Of a DNA stretch of 64,000 bases, positions 17,865 through 25,341 are shown one piece after another (within the stretch, counting starts at the first letter, position 1; every line of letters begins with the position of its first letter). The notes beneath the pieces are model-generated. The model worked only from the letters and a program-made list of their open reading frames with translations, was not told the origin of the DNA and ran no database searches. The stretch lies in assembly GCF_009932435.1 (NCBI RefSeq), contig NZ_BJOU01000002.1, positions 124,001 through 188,000 on the forward strand, written 5' to 3'. The translations under genes were made by a program, and so were the position numbers. Origin of the DNA: Gordonia crocea. GTDB lineage: Bacteria > Actinomycetota > Actinomycetes > Mycobacteriales > Mycobacteriaceae.

Positions 17865-18296
17865 TCAGGCGCGCCGCACCAGCTCGCGCAGCTTCGCCTC
17901 GACCTCGTCGGTGATTTCCAGGACCGCGAAGGCCGTCGCCCACATCGGGCCGTCGTCGAGCGCGGCGTCCTCGTTGAAGGCGACCGTCGGGTAGCGGGTG
18001 TCGAACTTCGACGCCGGCTGCACAAAGGTGACGACCTTGCCGTCCCGCGCGTACGACGGGAAGCCGTACCAGGTCTTCGGGTCCAGCTCCGGGGCCTCCT
18101 CGGCCACGATCTGGTGGTAGCGGGAGGCAACCGCATGGTCGGCGCCGGTCAGTGCCGCGATCGCGTCCGTGCACGCCTTGGCCTCGCGCTCGCGTTTTGC
18201 CGCACCCTTGCCGGTTTGTTTCTCGGCCTTGAGTTCGGCGGCGCGCTGCTTCATCGCTGCGCGCTCGGTCTCGCTGAACTTTCCGTCGGTGCTCAT
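17865..18296 (-). CDS. DUF1801 (YdhG/frataxin-like fold) protein
   Basis: A 143-residue protein with a charged, lysine-rich N-terminus and a C-terminal DUF1801-like domain (TWYGFPSYARDGKVVTFVQPASKF, then YPTVAFNEDAALDDGPMWATAF). Such proteins are annotated as iron chaperone-like or of unknown function; nothing here proves iron binding. It is the last gene of a three-gene minus-strand cassette, and its ATG shares one base with the stop of the VOC gene. Confidence 0.75.
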   Translation of the reverse strand: MSTDGKFSETERAAMKQRAAELKAEKQTGKGAAKREREAKACTDAIAALTGADHAVASRYHQIVAEEAPELDPKTWYGFPSYARDGKVVTFVQPASKFDTRYPTVAFNEDAALDDGPMWATAFAVLEITDEVEAKLRELVRRA

Positions 18297-18718
18297 CAGT
18301 GGGTCTCCTCGGGGTTGGCCTGGATGCGGATCATGTTGCCCGCGGGGTCGCGGACCGCCGCGTCACGCGCACCCCAGTCCTGCTCCATCGGTTCTTGGAC
18401 GATGTCGGCGCCGGCCGCCTCGATGGCGGCGAAGGTGGCGTCGAGGTCATCGGTGGACAGGTTGACGCCGAAGTAGCTGCCCTTGGCGATCAGCCGCTGC
18501 AGGACCTCGCGCTCCTCGTCGGTGACGTCGTTGCCGACGCCGGGCGGATGCAACACGATCGCGGTGTCGGGCTGGTTCGGCGGGCCGACGGTGATCCAGC
18601 GCATGGTGCCGCCGCCGACGTCGAGCCGGACGTCGAAGCCCAGTACGTCGCGGTAGAACGCCACCGACTCGTCGGGATCCAGATGGGGGAGGAAGCTGCT
18701 TCTGATTGTTGTTGCCAT
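18296..18718 (-). CDS. VOC (glyoxalase/bleomycin-resistance) family protein
   Basis: A 140-residue single VOC domain of two beta-alpha-beta-beta-beta halves: FLPHLDPDESVAFYRDVLGFDVRL at the start and GVNLSTDDLDATFAAIEAAGADIVQEP...GARDAAVRDPAGNMIRIQ at the end. Metal ligands of true glyoxalase I are not all evident, so a specific activity is not claimed. ATG 18718 gives a domain-only protein; the longer open frame is a shadow of the AraC gene. The cassette AraC-VOC-DUF1801 suggests a regulated detoxification or sensing unit. Confidence 0.82.
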   Translation of the reverse strand: MATTIRSSFLPHLDPDESVAFYRDVLGFDVRLDVGGGTMRWITVGPPNQPDTAIVLHPPGVGNDVTDEEREVLQRLIAKGSYFGVNLSTDDLDATFAAIEAAGADIVQEPMEQDWGARDAAVRDPAGNMIRIQANPEETH

Positions 18719-18728
18719 GGGTTCCACG

Positions 18729-19190
18729 CTAGGAGCGCGGGCCGCTCGCCGCTTCTCGATTCCTGATCGGTTTGGAAACCTGCTTGGCGATGCAGGGCAG
18801 CAGGCCGGGAAGCGGGATGATGCCGAGCTCGGCGAGCTCGTCGGGGGAGTCCCAATGGTCGCGGTAGGCACTGGGCGAGACCCCGGTGAGTTCGCGGAAC
18901 CGGGTGCTGAAGGTACCCAACGACGAGCAGCCCACGGCAAAGCAGACGTCGGTGACGCTGAGATCGCCGCGGCGCAGCAGCGTCATCGCCCGCTCGATGC
19001 GCCGGGTCATCAGATACGAGTAGGGCGATTCACCGTAGGCGGCTTTGAACTGGCGGCTCAAGTGGCCGGCCGACAGGTGCACACCCCGCGCGAGCGACTC
19101 GACGTCGAGCGGCTCGGCATAGTCCCGGTCCATCCGGTCGCGCACCTTGCGCAATAGGACCAGGGTCGCCAGGTCGGGGTAGTCGGCCAT
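18729..19190 (-). CDS. Short AraC-family transcriptional regulator
   Basis: A 153-residue protein that is essentially only the AraC DNA-binding domain: two helix-turn-helix units, SLARGVHLSAGHLSRQFKAAYGES near residues 26-49 and VTDVCFAVGCSSLGTFSTRFRELTGVSP near 75-102. There is no N-terminal ligand domain, unlike most AraC proteins, so any signal input must differ. ATG 19190 is chosen; the longer frame has an improbable Ser/Arg/Pro-rich extension. It probably controls the two downstream genes. Confidence 0.83.
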   Translation of the reverse strand: MADYPDLATLVLLRKVRDRMDRDYAEPLDVESLARGVHLSAGHLSRQFKAAYGESPYSYLMTRRIERAMTLLRRGDLSVTDVCFAVGCSSLGTFSTRFRELTGVSPSAYRDHWDSPDELAELGIIPLPGLLPCIAKQVSKPIRNREAASGPRS

Positions 19191-19329
19191 GACGACCAGT
19201 TCACCACAGCCCGACGCGGATGGGCTGCCGCTGGGGTAACAGTCCTGGGTGGCGTGCACAGTTCTGTGTCGTCCACAGGCAGGCGGGGCGCGGGCCCGAT
19301 CCGCGGCGGGCCGGGCGACGGGGCCGACG

Positions 19330-19335
19330 TAGCGT
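19330..19335 (+). promoter_or_regulatory. Candidate leaderless -10 (TAGCGT) for comEA
   Basis: TAGCGT ends six bases before ATG 19342 in the 151-base space between the divergent AraC and comEA genes. Confidence 0.45.
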
Positions 19336-19341
19336 CGCCGC

Positions 19342-20352
19342 ATGGGGAGAATGCGAACGGCCGAACCGGCGGTGGTGCGTCGGCGGCTCGAGCGGCTGGC
19401 CGTCGGGGCCTCGGCCGACCGAGTGCCTGAGGACGGGGGGATCGGCGACAGCGGCAGCGCCGGCGCCGGCGACGTCGATCGCGGCGTGCCGACGCCGCAG
19501 TGGCTCGACCCGACCAGCTGGGATGATCCTGGTTGGGATGACACCGGCTGGGATGACACCGCCGGGGATGGCCCGCCTCGCGCGGCCGACTTTTCGCTCG
19601 CCGACCTGGCGCAGGAGGAGGCCGACGAGCGTCCTGGCGATCGGCGGCACCGCTGGACAACGGTTCCGCCCGCGGCGGTGGGCTTGGTGTCGGTGGGCCT
19701 GATCGCAACGTTGATCGCCGCCTACCTTGCCTTGCGCGCACCCGACGCCGCGGTCCCGGTGGTGGATTTCCCGGCGTCGGCGGGGCCGACCAGCCCGAGC
19801 GGTCCGGGCGCGTCGGCGACCGGTACCTCTGCTGTTCCGGCGCGCATCGTGATCAGCGTGGTCGGGTTGGTCTACCGCCCCGGACTCGTGCGCCTTGCTC
19901 CGCAGGCGCGGGTCGCCGACGCGGTGCGGGCGGCCGGTGGCGCGAGGCCGGGAGCCGATCTCGTCTCGGTGAACCTGGCGCGCCCGCTGCGCGACGGCGA
20001 CCAGGTGGTGATCGGCCTCGCCGACGCGCCGGGCCGCGCAGGTCTGCGCAGCACCGTCTTGGGGGTCGACGGGTCGTCGTCGAACACCGGGCCGGGGCAG
20101 CCCGCTCCCGGCGCGGGCTCCGACGGTGCGGCGCCCCGGACCGGGCCGACCGGCCGGGTCGACCTCAACACGGCGACCGCGGACCAACTCGACGGTCTGC
20201 CCGGCGTCGGGCCGGTGACGGCCAAAGCGATCGTCGACTGGCGCACGGCGCATGGCGGTTTCACCTCGGTGGATCAACTTGCCGAGGTCGACGGGATCGG
20301 TCCGGCCCGCCTGCAGCGCCTGCGTGAACTGGTGACCGTCGGGGGTCGGTGA
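19342..20352 (+). CDS. comEA: ComEA family DNA-binding competence-type protein
   Basis: A 336-residue protein. Residues 1-110 are cytoplasmic and acidic with a small WDDPGWDDTGWDDT repeat; residues about 112-133 form one membrane helix; about 170-235 is a SLBB-like domain (ISVVGLVYRPGLVRL...DGDQVVIG); the last 70 residues are a helix-hairpin-helix DNA-binding domain (DLNTATADQLDGLPGVGPVTAKAIVDWR). ComEA binds incoming DNA at the cell surface. It is followed after three bases by comEC, as in mycobacteria (Rv2415c-Rv2414c). Confidence 0.9.
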   Translation: MGRMRTAEPAVVRRRLERLAVGASADRVPEDGGIGDSGSAGAGDVDRGVPTPQWLDPTSWDDPGWDDTGWDDTAGDGPPRAADFSLADLAQEEADERPGDRRHRWTTVPPAAVGLVSVGLIATLIAAYLALRAPDAAVPVVDFPASAGPTSPSGPGASATGTSAVPARIVISVVGLVYRPGLVRLAPQARVADAVRAAGGARPGADLVSVNLARPLRDGDQVVIGLADAPGRAGLRSTVLGVDGSSSNTGPGQPAPGAGSDGAAPRTGPTGRVDLNTATADQLDGLPGVGPVTAKAIVDWRTAHGGFTSVDQLAEVDGIGPARLQRLRELVTVGGR

Positions 20353-20355
20353 GCG

Positions 20356-21843
20356 GTGGATCTGCGCCTGGTCGTGCCGGCCGCGGCGTGCTGGGCGGTG
20401 ACCGGAATCGGCCTCACTGCTTCACGCGGTGTCCTCGTTGCGGTGATTCTCGGGGCCATCGGGACGTCGGTGGCCGTTCTCGTCGCACCGCGGCTCGGAC
20501 GCGTGGACCCCGCCAGCGTCCTTGCCGCCACCGGCCTGGCCGCCGGGATCGGCGTCGCCCTCCTCGTTCGCGCCGACCGGGTCGACGCCCATCCGGTCCG
20601 CCAGTTCGACGGCGGTGCCGTCGCCGTGGTGATCACCGCGACCGAGGACCCGAAGGTCAGCGCCGCCCACCCGGATCTGGTGTGGGTGCGTGCCCGTCTC
20701 GTCGCGGTGGACGGTCAACGGGTGGCGCCGGCGGACGTGCTGGTGTTCGCGAGCGGCGCGCCGAGGGTGACGGGCGAATGGCTCGGCGTCCAGGTCGGGG
20801 TGCCGGTCCGGGTGTCCGCGCGGGTGCGGGTGCCCGCCGGTCGGGGATTGGTGGCAGCCGCGTTGACTGCCCGCGGGCCCCCGCAGATCGCCGGGCGGGC
20901 ACCGGTGTACCTGCGGGCTGCGGAAACGGTGCGCTCGCGGTTCCGGCAGGTCTGTGCCGAGGGGCTCGGGCACCGAGAGGCCGGGTTGTTGCCCGGTCTG
21001 GTCGTGGGGGACACGAGCATGGGGGAGTCCGGGGTCGACGAGCAGTTCCGCCGAGCTGGACTCACCCATCTTCTTGCGGTGTCTGGGGCGAATTTCGCCC
21101 TCATCGTCGGGACCGCGGTGCTGCTGGCGGCTCTGGTGGCCGGGTCGGTGCGGGTCACCGTGGCGGTCGGTCTGGTGGTCACGGTGGCGTTCGCCGTGTT
21201 GGTCCAGTTGTCGCCGAGCGTGATCCGCGCGGCGATCATGGGCGGTATCGGACTGTTGGCGATGGTGGCGTCGCGACGGCGAGAGGCGATGCCGGCGCTC
21301 GCCGCGGCGGTCGTGGTGGCGTTGCTGGTGTGGCCGACGCTGGCCGTCGACGCCGGGTTTGCCATGTCGGTGGCCGCGACGGCGGCTCTCATCGTGTGGT
21401 CGCCGCACCTGCGTGATCGGCTTCTCGAGCGCGGGGTGCCGCGCGGCGCGGCCGATGCGGTGGCGATGGCCGTTGTCGCCTACCTGGCGACTGCGCCGCT
21501 GGTGGCGATGATCTCCGGGCGGCTCAGCCTCACCGCCGTGCTCGCGAATCTGGCCGTCGCTCCGGTGATTCCGGTGGTGACGCTACTCGGTGCGTTGGCG
21601 ATGGTCCTCGCGGTGCCCGACGTGGCCGTATCGACCGCGTTGGCGCGGGTCGTGGTGTCCGCGTGTGAACCGGGGCTGTGGTGGATCCTCGTCGTCGCGC
21701 ATCGTCTCGGCGAGACGTGGGCGGCGGTCCCGGTGACACCGCTGCTGGTTCTCGGCGTCGCGGTTGGGGCCCTGGGCGTGCGCCGCCTGTGGCGCCGCTA
21801 CCGCCGTGCGTGGCCGAGGGGGATGGCGGGGTGGCACGATTGA
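20356..21843 (+). CDS. comEC: ComEC/Rec2-family membrane channel protein
   Basis: A 495-residue polytopic membrane protein with the ComEC competence domain: RRAGLTHLLAVSGANFALIVG (the typical H-LAVSG-N motif) and further helices to about residue 480. The C-terminal metallo-beta-lactamase-like nuclease domain found in Bacillus ComEC is absent, as in mycobacterial Rec2. ComEC passes single-stranded DNA into the cytoplasm. Start GTG 20356 lies three bases after the comEA stop. Whether the organism is naturally competent cannot be told from this window. Confidence 0.9.
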   Translation: MDLRLVVPAAACWAVTGIGLTASRGVLVAVILGAIGTSVAVLVAPRLGRVDPASVLAATGLAAGIGVALLVRADRVDAHPVRQFDGGAVAVVITATEDPKVSAAHPDLVWVRARLVAVDGQRVAPADVLVFASGAPRVTGEWLGVQVGVPVRVSARVRVPAGRGLVAAALTARGPPQIAGRAPVYLRAAETVRSRFRQVCAEGLGHREAGLLPGLVVGDTSMGESGVDEQFRRAGLTHLLAVSGANFALIVGTAVLLAALVAGSVRVTVAVGLVVTVAFAVLVQLSPSVIRAAIMGGIGLLAMVASRRREAMPALAAAVVVALLVWPTLAVDAGFAMSVAATAALIVWSPHLRDRLLERGVPRGAADAVAMAVVAYLATAPLVAMISGRLSLTAVLANLAVAPVIPVVTLLGALAMVLAVPDVAVSTALARVVVSACEPGLWWILVVAHRLGETWAAVPVTPLLVLGVAVGALGVRRLWRRYRRAWPRGMAGWHD

Positions 21844-21847
21844 GCCC

Positions 21848-22813
21848 GTGACCGCACCCTTGCACCTACTCCTCGGCGACAACGATTTCTTGATCGAGCG
21901 GGCGGTTTCGCAGCTCACCGCCGAGATCGGGCGGGAGGGTTCCGAACCGGTCCCGGTGACCCGGGTACGGGCCGGGGAGGTGACCGCGGCCGAACTCAGC
22001 GAGTTGCTGAGCCCGTCGCTGTTCGGTGACGCGCGGGTGATCGTCGTGGAGGCCGCGGCCGAGGCGGGCAAGGAGCCCGCGGCGGTGATCACCTCGGCGC
22101 TCCACGACATTCCGGACGGCATCACCCTCGTCGTCGCGCATACCGGCGGCGGTCGTACCAAGGCGATGGTCGGCGTACTGCAGAAGGCCGGCGCGCAGGT
22201 CGTCGACTGTGCGACACCGCGTTGGCCGTCGGATCGCGCCGATTTCGTTCGACGCGAGTTCCAGGCGACCGGAGTTCGCGTGTCGCGGGACGTGGTGGAG
22301 CTGATGCTCGCCAATGTCGGCTCCGACCTGCGTGAGTTGGCTGCGGCGGTGAGCCAGCTTGTCGCCGATACCGGCGGCAAGGTCACCGAGGCCGCCGTCC
22401 AGACCTACTACTCCGGTCGCGCCGAGGTGAAGGGCTTCGAGATCGCCGACAAGGCCGTCACCGGTGATCGCTCCGGGGCGTTGGAGGCGTTGGCGTGGGC
22501 CATGCACCACGGGGTCCCGCGGGTGATCCTTGCCGACGCCCTCGCCGAGGCCGTTCACGGCATCGCCCGGGTCCGCGGTCTGGGATCGATCAATCCGCAG
22601 GCCGCCGCCTCCGAGTTGGGCATGCCGCCGAGTCGGGTGAAGAAGCTGCAGTCGCAGGCGACGGCGTGGGACACCGAGTCGATCGGGGCCGCCGCCGTGG
22701 TCGTCGCCAAGCTCAACGGCGACGTCAAAGGGCAGGCCGCCGATGCCGACTACAGCCTCGAACACGCGGTCTCGACGGTGGCCGGGCTCCGGCCGCGACG
22801 CGGGCGCGGCTAG
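21848..22813 (+). CDS. holA: DNA polymerase III delta subunit
   Basis: HolA opens the sliding-clamp ring within the clamp-loader. The 321-residue protein begins LHLLLGDNDFLIERAVSQL, the usual delta-subunit N-terminus, and ends with the collar-domain block PSRVKKLQSQATAWDTESI. GTG 21848 lies four bases after the comEC stop; the in-frame extension upstream is the comEC shadow. The comEC-holA-rpsT order is an ancient arrangement, here interrupted by the endonuclease region. A terminator follows at 22889. Confidence 0.94.
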   Translation: MTAPLHLLLGDNDFLIERAVSQLTAEIGREGSEPVPVTRVRAGEVTAAELSELLSPSLFGDARVIVVEAAAEAGKEPAAVITSALHDIPDGITLVVAHTGGGRTKAMVGVLQKAGAQVVDCATPRWPSDRADFVRREFQATGVRVSRDVVELMLANVGSDLRELAAAVSQLVADTGGKVTEAAVQTYYSGRAEVKGFEIADKAVTGDRSGALEALAWAMHHGVPRVILADALAEAVHGIARVRGLGSINPQAAASELGMPPSRVKKLQSQATAWDTESIGAAAVVVAKLNGDVKGQAADADYSLEHAVSTVAGLRPRRGRG

Positions 22814-22888
22814 CAACCAGGACACCAGTTCGGGGCGGTGTGGTCGGGGCCGTTCGTGCACCAGGCATCGGCTGCCGGGGTAGTGGAC

Positions 22889-22914
22889 CGGCCCCGACCG
22901 GGGCCGTTTTCGTT
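22889..22914 (+). terminator. Rho-independent terminator after holA
   Basis: CGGCCCC (22889-22895) pairs with GGGGCCG (22900-22906) and is followed by TTTTCGTT. An upstream GGTCGGGGCCG near 22847 could pair with the same region as an alternative stem. The remaining space to 23007 shows nothing else. Confidence 0.75.
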
Positions 22915-23006
22915 ATGAAGTTCTCAAGGTACGTGTGTGGCCCGGGGGCCGAAGGTGCTGTGCTGGGTTGAAATCGCTGGGTGGAAAGCTCAGGTGAACG
23001 GTGGTG

Positions 23007-24332
23007 CTAGGCGGCGGCGTGGTCGGCGAGGGTGAGGGTGCGTCGGTTGTGGCAGCGGATCCAGTCACCTCCTTCGGGACTCTGGAACCACGGGTGGCCG
23101 TCGAAACCGATCTGGATGTTCCAGCCTTTGCCGTGGACATACGTGTGGTGATGCAACGAACAGAGCAGAACCGTGTTTTTGAGGTTCGTCTCGCCCCCGT
23201 CGGCCCAATGTTGAATATGGTGGCCTTCACAGCAGGCTGGAGGACTGCCGCAGCCGGGGAACTGGCAACCACCATCGCGTGCCTCCAGGGCGCGGCGCAG
23301 GGTGCCGGTGACAAACCGCTGGGTACGTTTGGCATCCAACGGCACCGAATCCGCAGTGATCAACGCGGCGACTTCAGCACTGCCGCAGGCGATTTCCCGT
23401 GCGGTGTCGGCTGATACCGATCCGGTGAATCCCAGGCATGCGGCGTGAGCCTCGCCTAGAGGGCTGTCGGGTACCAGGACAGGCAAGGGCACGGTCATGG
23501 TGATGTGCGGGACGATTCCTCCCACCGTCGGGCGATTCCGTGATGCCAGGTAGCTGCTGATCACGCTGACCAGGGCGTCGGCGGTGCGTTGGGCCCGGGG
23601 ACGCGGATCGGGGGAGCCGTCGGGTGCCGGGATGGGCTTCGCCAGGGCATCCAGGGCGGTGTGGAGTTTCTCGCCGGACAACTGATCCAGATCAGCCTCC
23701 AGGGTCACCCGCCCCTCGTCAGTCCGGCTGATCGTTGCTTGGTTCAACGACGGATTGTCTGCCGGAGGGGTGGAGGGCGGATCGAGTGGCGCCAACTCGT
23801 GGCCCAGTTCGCGGGCCTTCTCCATGACTTGGGCGGGCTGATCAATCCGCGCATGCGCCAACAATGTGGTCGCGGTCTTCTCCCGTACCTCGTCGAAACC
23901 GGTTGGGCCGATGCGGGTGGCGATGTGGTCGAGACCGCGGATCACCGCATCCGCATGCTCGACGGTGAGGTCGCCGTCGCGGACCTCGCGGACCAGGTTC
24001 GGCAGATCATCCAAGTGCTGGGCCAACCGGGCCACCCGGTTGATGGTGGCAGGCGCCAGCGGCAATTCCCGCAACAGGTCACGGCCGTTCTTCAACTGGT
24101 GCCGTACCGGGATACCGATGGCCTCGGCGCGCGCTGTCGCGGCGGCCAACAAGTAGGAGGCGATGTTGCCCATCCGGACCGCGGTGACCATCACCCCCAG
24201 CACGGCCTTGTCGTCGGCGATCGCTTCCGCTGACGCCAACAAGGCACCCACGCCGGTCCCGGATTCGACGGCGTCTGGCGCCAAATCATAGGCCAGTTCG
24301 GTGACGAATGTGGCGAGTTCGTCGTGGTTCAT
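23007..24332 (-). CDS. DUF222/HNH endonuclease domain protein (13E12 repeat family)
   Basis: A 441-residue protein with an N-terminal DUF222 domain (helical, from ELATFVTELAYDLAPDAVE to about residue 310) and a C-terminal HNH domain, DGGCQFPGCG...CEGHHIQHWADGG near residues 377-407, then NTVLLCSLHHHTYVH. The two CxxxC/C..H clusters bind metal. This is the 13E12/REP family, present in many dispersed copies in Mycobacteriales and used as a prophage integration region in M. tuberculosis. It interrupts the conserved holA-rpsT order. ATG 24332 follows GGGGGTCAC; the longer frame extends into non-family sequence. Confidence 0.88.
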   Translation of the reverse strand: MNHDELATFVTELAYDLAPDAVESGTGVGALLASAEAIADDKAVLGVMVTAVRMGNIASYLLAAATARAEAIGIPVRHQLKNGRDLLRELPLAPATINRVARLAQHLDDLPNLVREVRDGDLTVEHADAVIRGLDHIATRIGPTGFDEVREKTATTLLAHARIDQPAQVMEKARELGHELAPLDPPSTPPADNPSLNQATISRTDEGRVTLEADLDQLSGEKLHTALDALAKPIPAPDGSPDPRPRAQRTADALVSVISSYLASRNRPTVGGIVPHITMTVPLPVLVPDSPLGEAHAACLGFTGSVSADTAREIACGSAEVAALITADSVPLDAKRTQRFVTGTLRRALEARDGGCQFPGCGSPPACCEGHHIQHWADGGETNLKNTVLLCSLHHHTYVHGKGWNIQIGFDGHPWFQSPEGGDWIRCHNRRTLTLADHAAA

Positions 24333-24535
24333 GTGACCCCCAGGCCCGGGTTCGCATCGTGGTGTGCGGACCGCTGTTAGAAACTGTGTGCTGTGGTATT
24401 TGTATCTAATGACCAGTGTACGCCGACTGTCTGACAAGCGTCGGAAAACGCGTTGACCTGCGGTGAAGGTCTTAGTCGAGCTGTCTCGGCGGATGCCTGG
24501 TCGGGCAACGGACGCCGCCTCTGAAGCGGGCGGTG
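24333..24535. other. Upstream region of the HNH gene with a relatively AT-rich patch
   Basis: No gene is evident. The stretch around 24390-24420 (TTAGATACAAATACC on the minus strand) is unusually AT-rich for this genome and could hold the promoter of the minus-strand HNH gene. Confidence 0.4.
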
Positions 24536-24623
24536 AACGCAATTCACCCCGGTGACCGCGTGGGTCGTCACCGGGGTGGATTGGGAATCAGGCGCCGCAG
24601 TGCGGCGTCAGATCAGTGTCAGA
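24536..24623. repeat. 88-bp direct repeat, copy 1
   Basis: Bases 24536-24623 are identical to 24873-24960. Each copy holds an inverted repeat with 17-bp arms and one mismatch, and ends with the last bases of an rpsT reading frame (TCAGA, the reverse of the stop). After this copy the sequence continues as ATTTGTTG, close to the GCTTGTTG of true rpsT, so it looks like a duplicated rpsT terminus. Confidence 0.92.
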
Positions 24624-24872
24624 ATTTGTTGTGAGTGCGTCGGCCTCGATGTCGGCGACCCAGGCCTGTGGTCGAGGGGTTCGCATTCTGCTGGTGCAAG
24701 TGGAACCTTGTGCACTGGCGGCAGCCCCGACGGGTGGAGTCTGTCAGGCGCTACCTTATCGCCATGTGTTGGTGTGGCCGACGCTCGCGGTCGATGCCGG
24801 ACTTGCCGAGAGCCGGCGTCTCGGCGGACACCTCGTTGGGTGCTCGACCAACCGCTTGGGGAGCGGCTCGTT
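24624..24872. pseudogene. Decayed DNA between the repeats, with a ComEC-like fragment
   Basis: No intact gene. Forward codons at 24769-24807 read LVWPTLAVDAGLA, matching LVWPTLAVDAGFA of comEC at 21325-21363 (12 of 13 residues; 33 of 39 bases, five of the six differences silent). An ALAAA just upstream also matches the same comEC region. The rest does not align by eye. I infer a remnant of a diverged comEC copy brought in with the duplication; a chance match is unlikely but not excluded. Confidence 0.45.
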
Positions 24873-24960
24873 AACGCAATTCACCCCGGTGACCGCGTGG
24901 GTCGTCACCGGGGTGGATTGGGAATCAGGCGCCGCAGTGCGGCGTCAGATCAGTGTCAGA
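24873..24960. repeat. 88-bp direct repeat, copy 2 (overlaps rpsT 3' end)
   Basis: Identical to 24536-24623. This copy includes the last bases of rpsT and its terminator hairpin, so it is probably the original and the other the duplicate. Confidence 0.92.
24878..24920 (-). terminator. Probable rpsT terminator hairpin
   Basis: CACCCCGGTGAC (24882-24893) pairs perfectly with GTCACCGGGGTG (24904-24915) over a 10-base loop; with one mismatch the arms extend to 17 bp. It lies 36 bases past the rpsT stop. The trailing T content is low, so termination may be partial. A second identical hairpin is at 24545-24578. Confidence 0.65.
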
Positions 24961-25216
24961 GCTTGTTGACGGCCACAGCCATGGCCGACTTCTTGTTGGC
25001 GGCCTGGTTGGCGTGGATGACGCCCTTGGTGGCGGCCTTGTCGAGCTCGCGGCTGGTCGAGACGAGGAGCTCGCCGGCAACCTTCTTGTCTCCGGCCTCG
25101 ACGGCCTCGCGGAACTTGCGGATCGACGTGCGAAGGGCGGAGCGAACCGACTGGTTGCGTCGACGCGCCTTCTCGTTGGTCTTGTTGCGCTTGACCTGCG
25201 ACTTGATGTTTGCCAC
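24956..25216 (-). CDS. rpsT: 30S ribosomal protein S20
   Basis: An 86-residue helical, lysine/arginine-rich protein that binds 16S r[24 protein letters not shown] at the start and [13 protein letters not shown] near the end are the family hallmarks. It starts at GTG 25216 with AGAGGA nine bases upstream. Its last codon and stop fall inside an 88-bp direct repeat. It is divergent from the sulfotransferase gene. Confidence 0.96.
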   Translation of the reverse strand: MANIKSQVKRNKTNEKARRRNQSVRSALRTSIRKFREAVEAGDKKVAGELLVSTSRELDKAATKGVIHANQAANKKSAMAVAVNKL

Positions 25217-25328
25217 GCGGGTTTGTCCTCTACTTGGTTCTGGGATGACAACGACCCTCGACTTTACCAGTCGGCCCCATGGCCACCCAAATCGTGCGGG
25301 CCCGCTCATAACGGGGAGCACCGGAACC

Positions 25329-25334
25329 TAGGGT
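25329..25334 (+). promoter_or_regulatory. Candidate leaderless -10 (TAGGGT) for the sulfotransferase
   Basis: TAGGGT ends seven bases before ATG 25342. Confidence 0.4.
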
Positions 25335-25341
25335 GGGATTC

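Noticed and set aside
23007..24960. Complete mobile element or prophage around the HNH gene
   Set aside because: No integrase, transposase or terminal inverted repeats bracketing the gene were found; only the direct repeats on one side.
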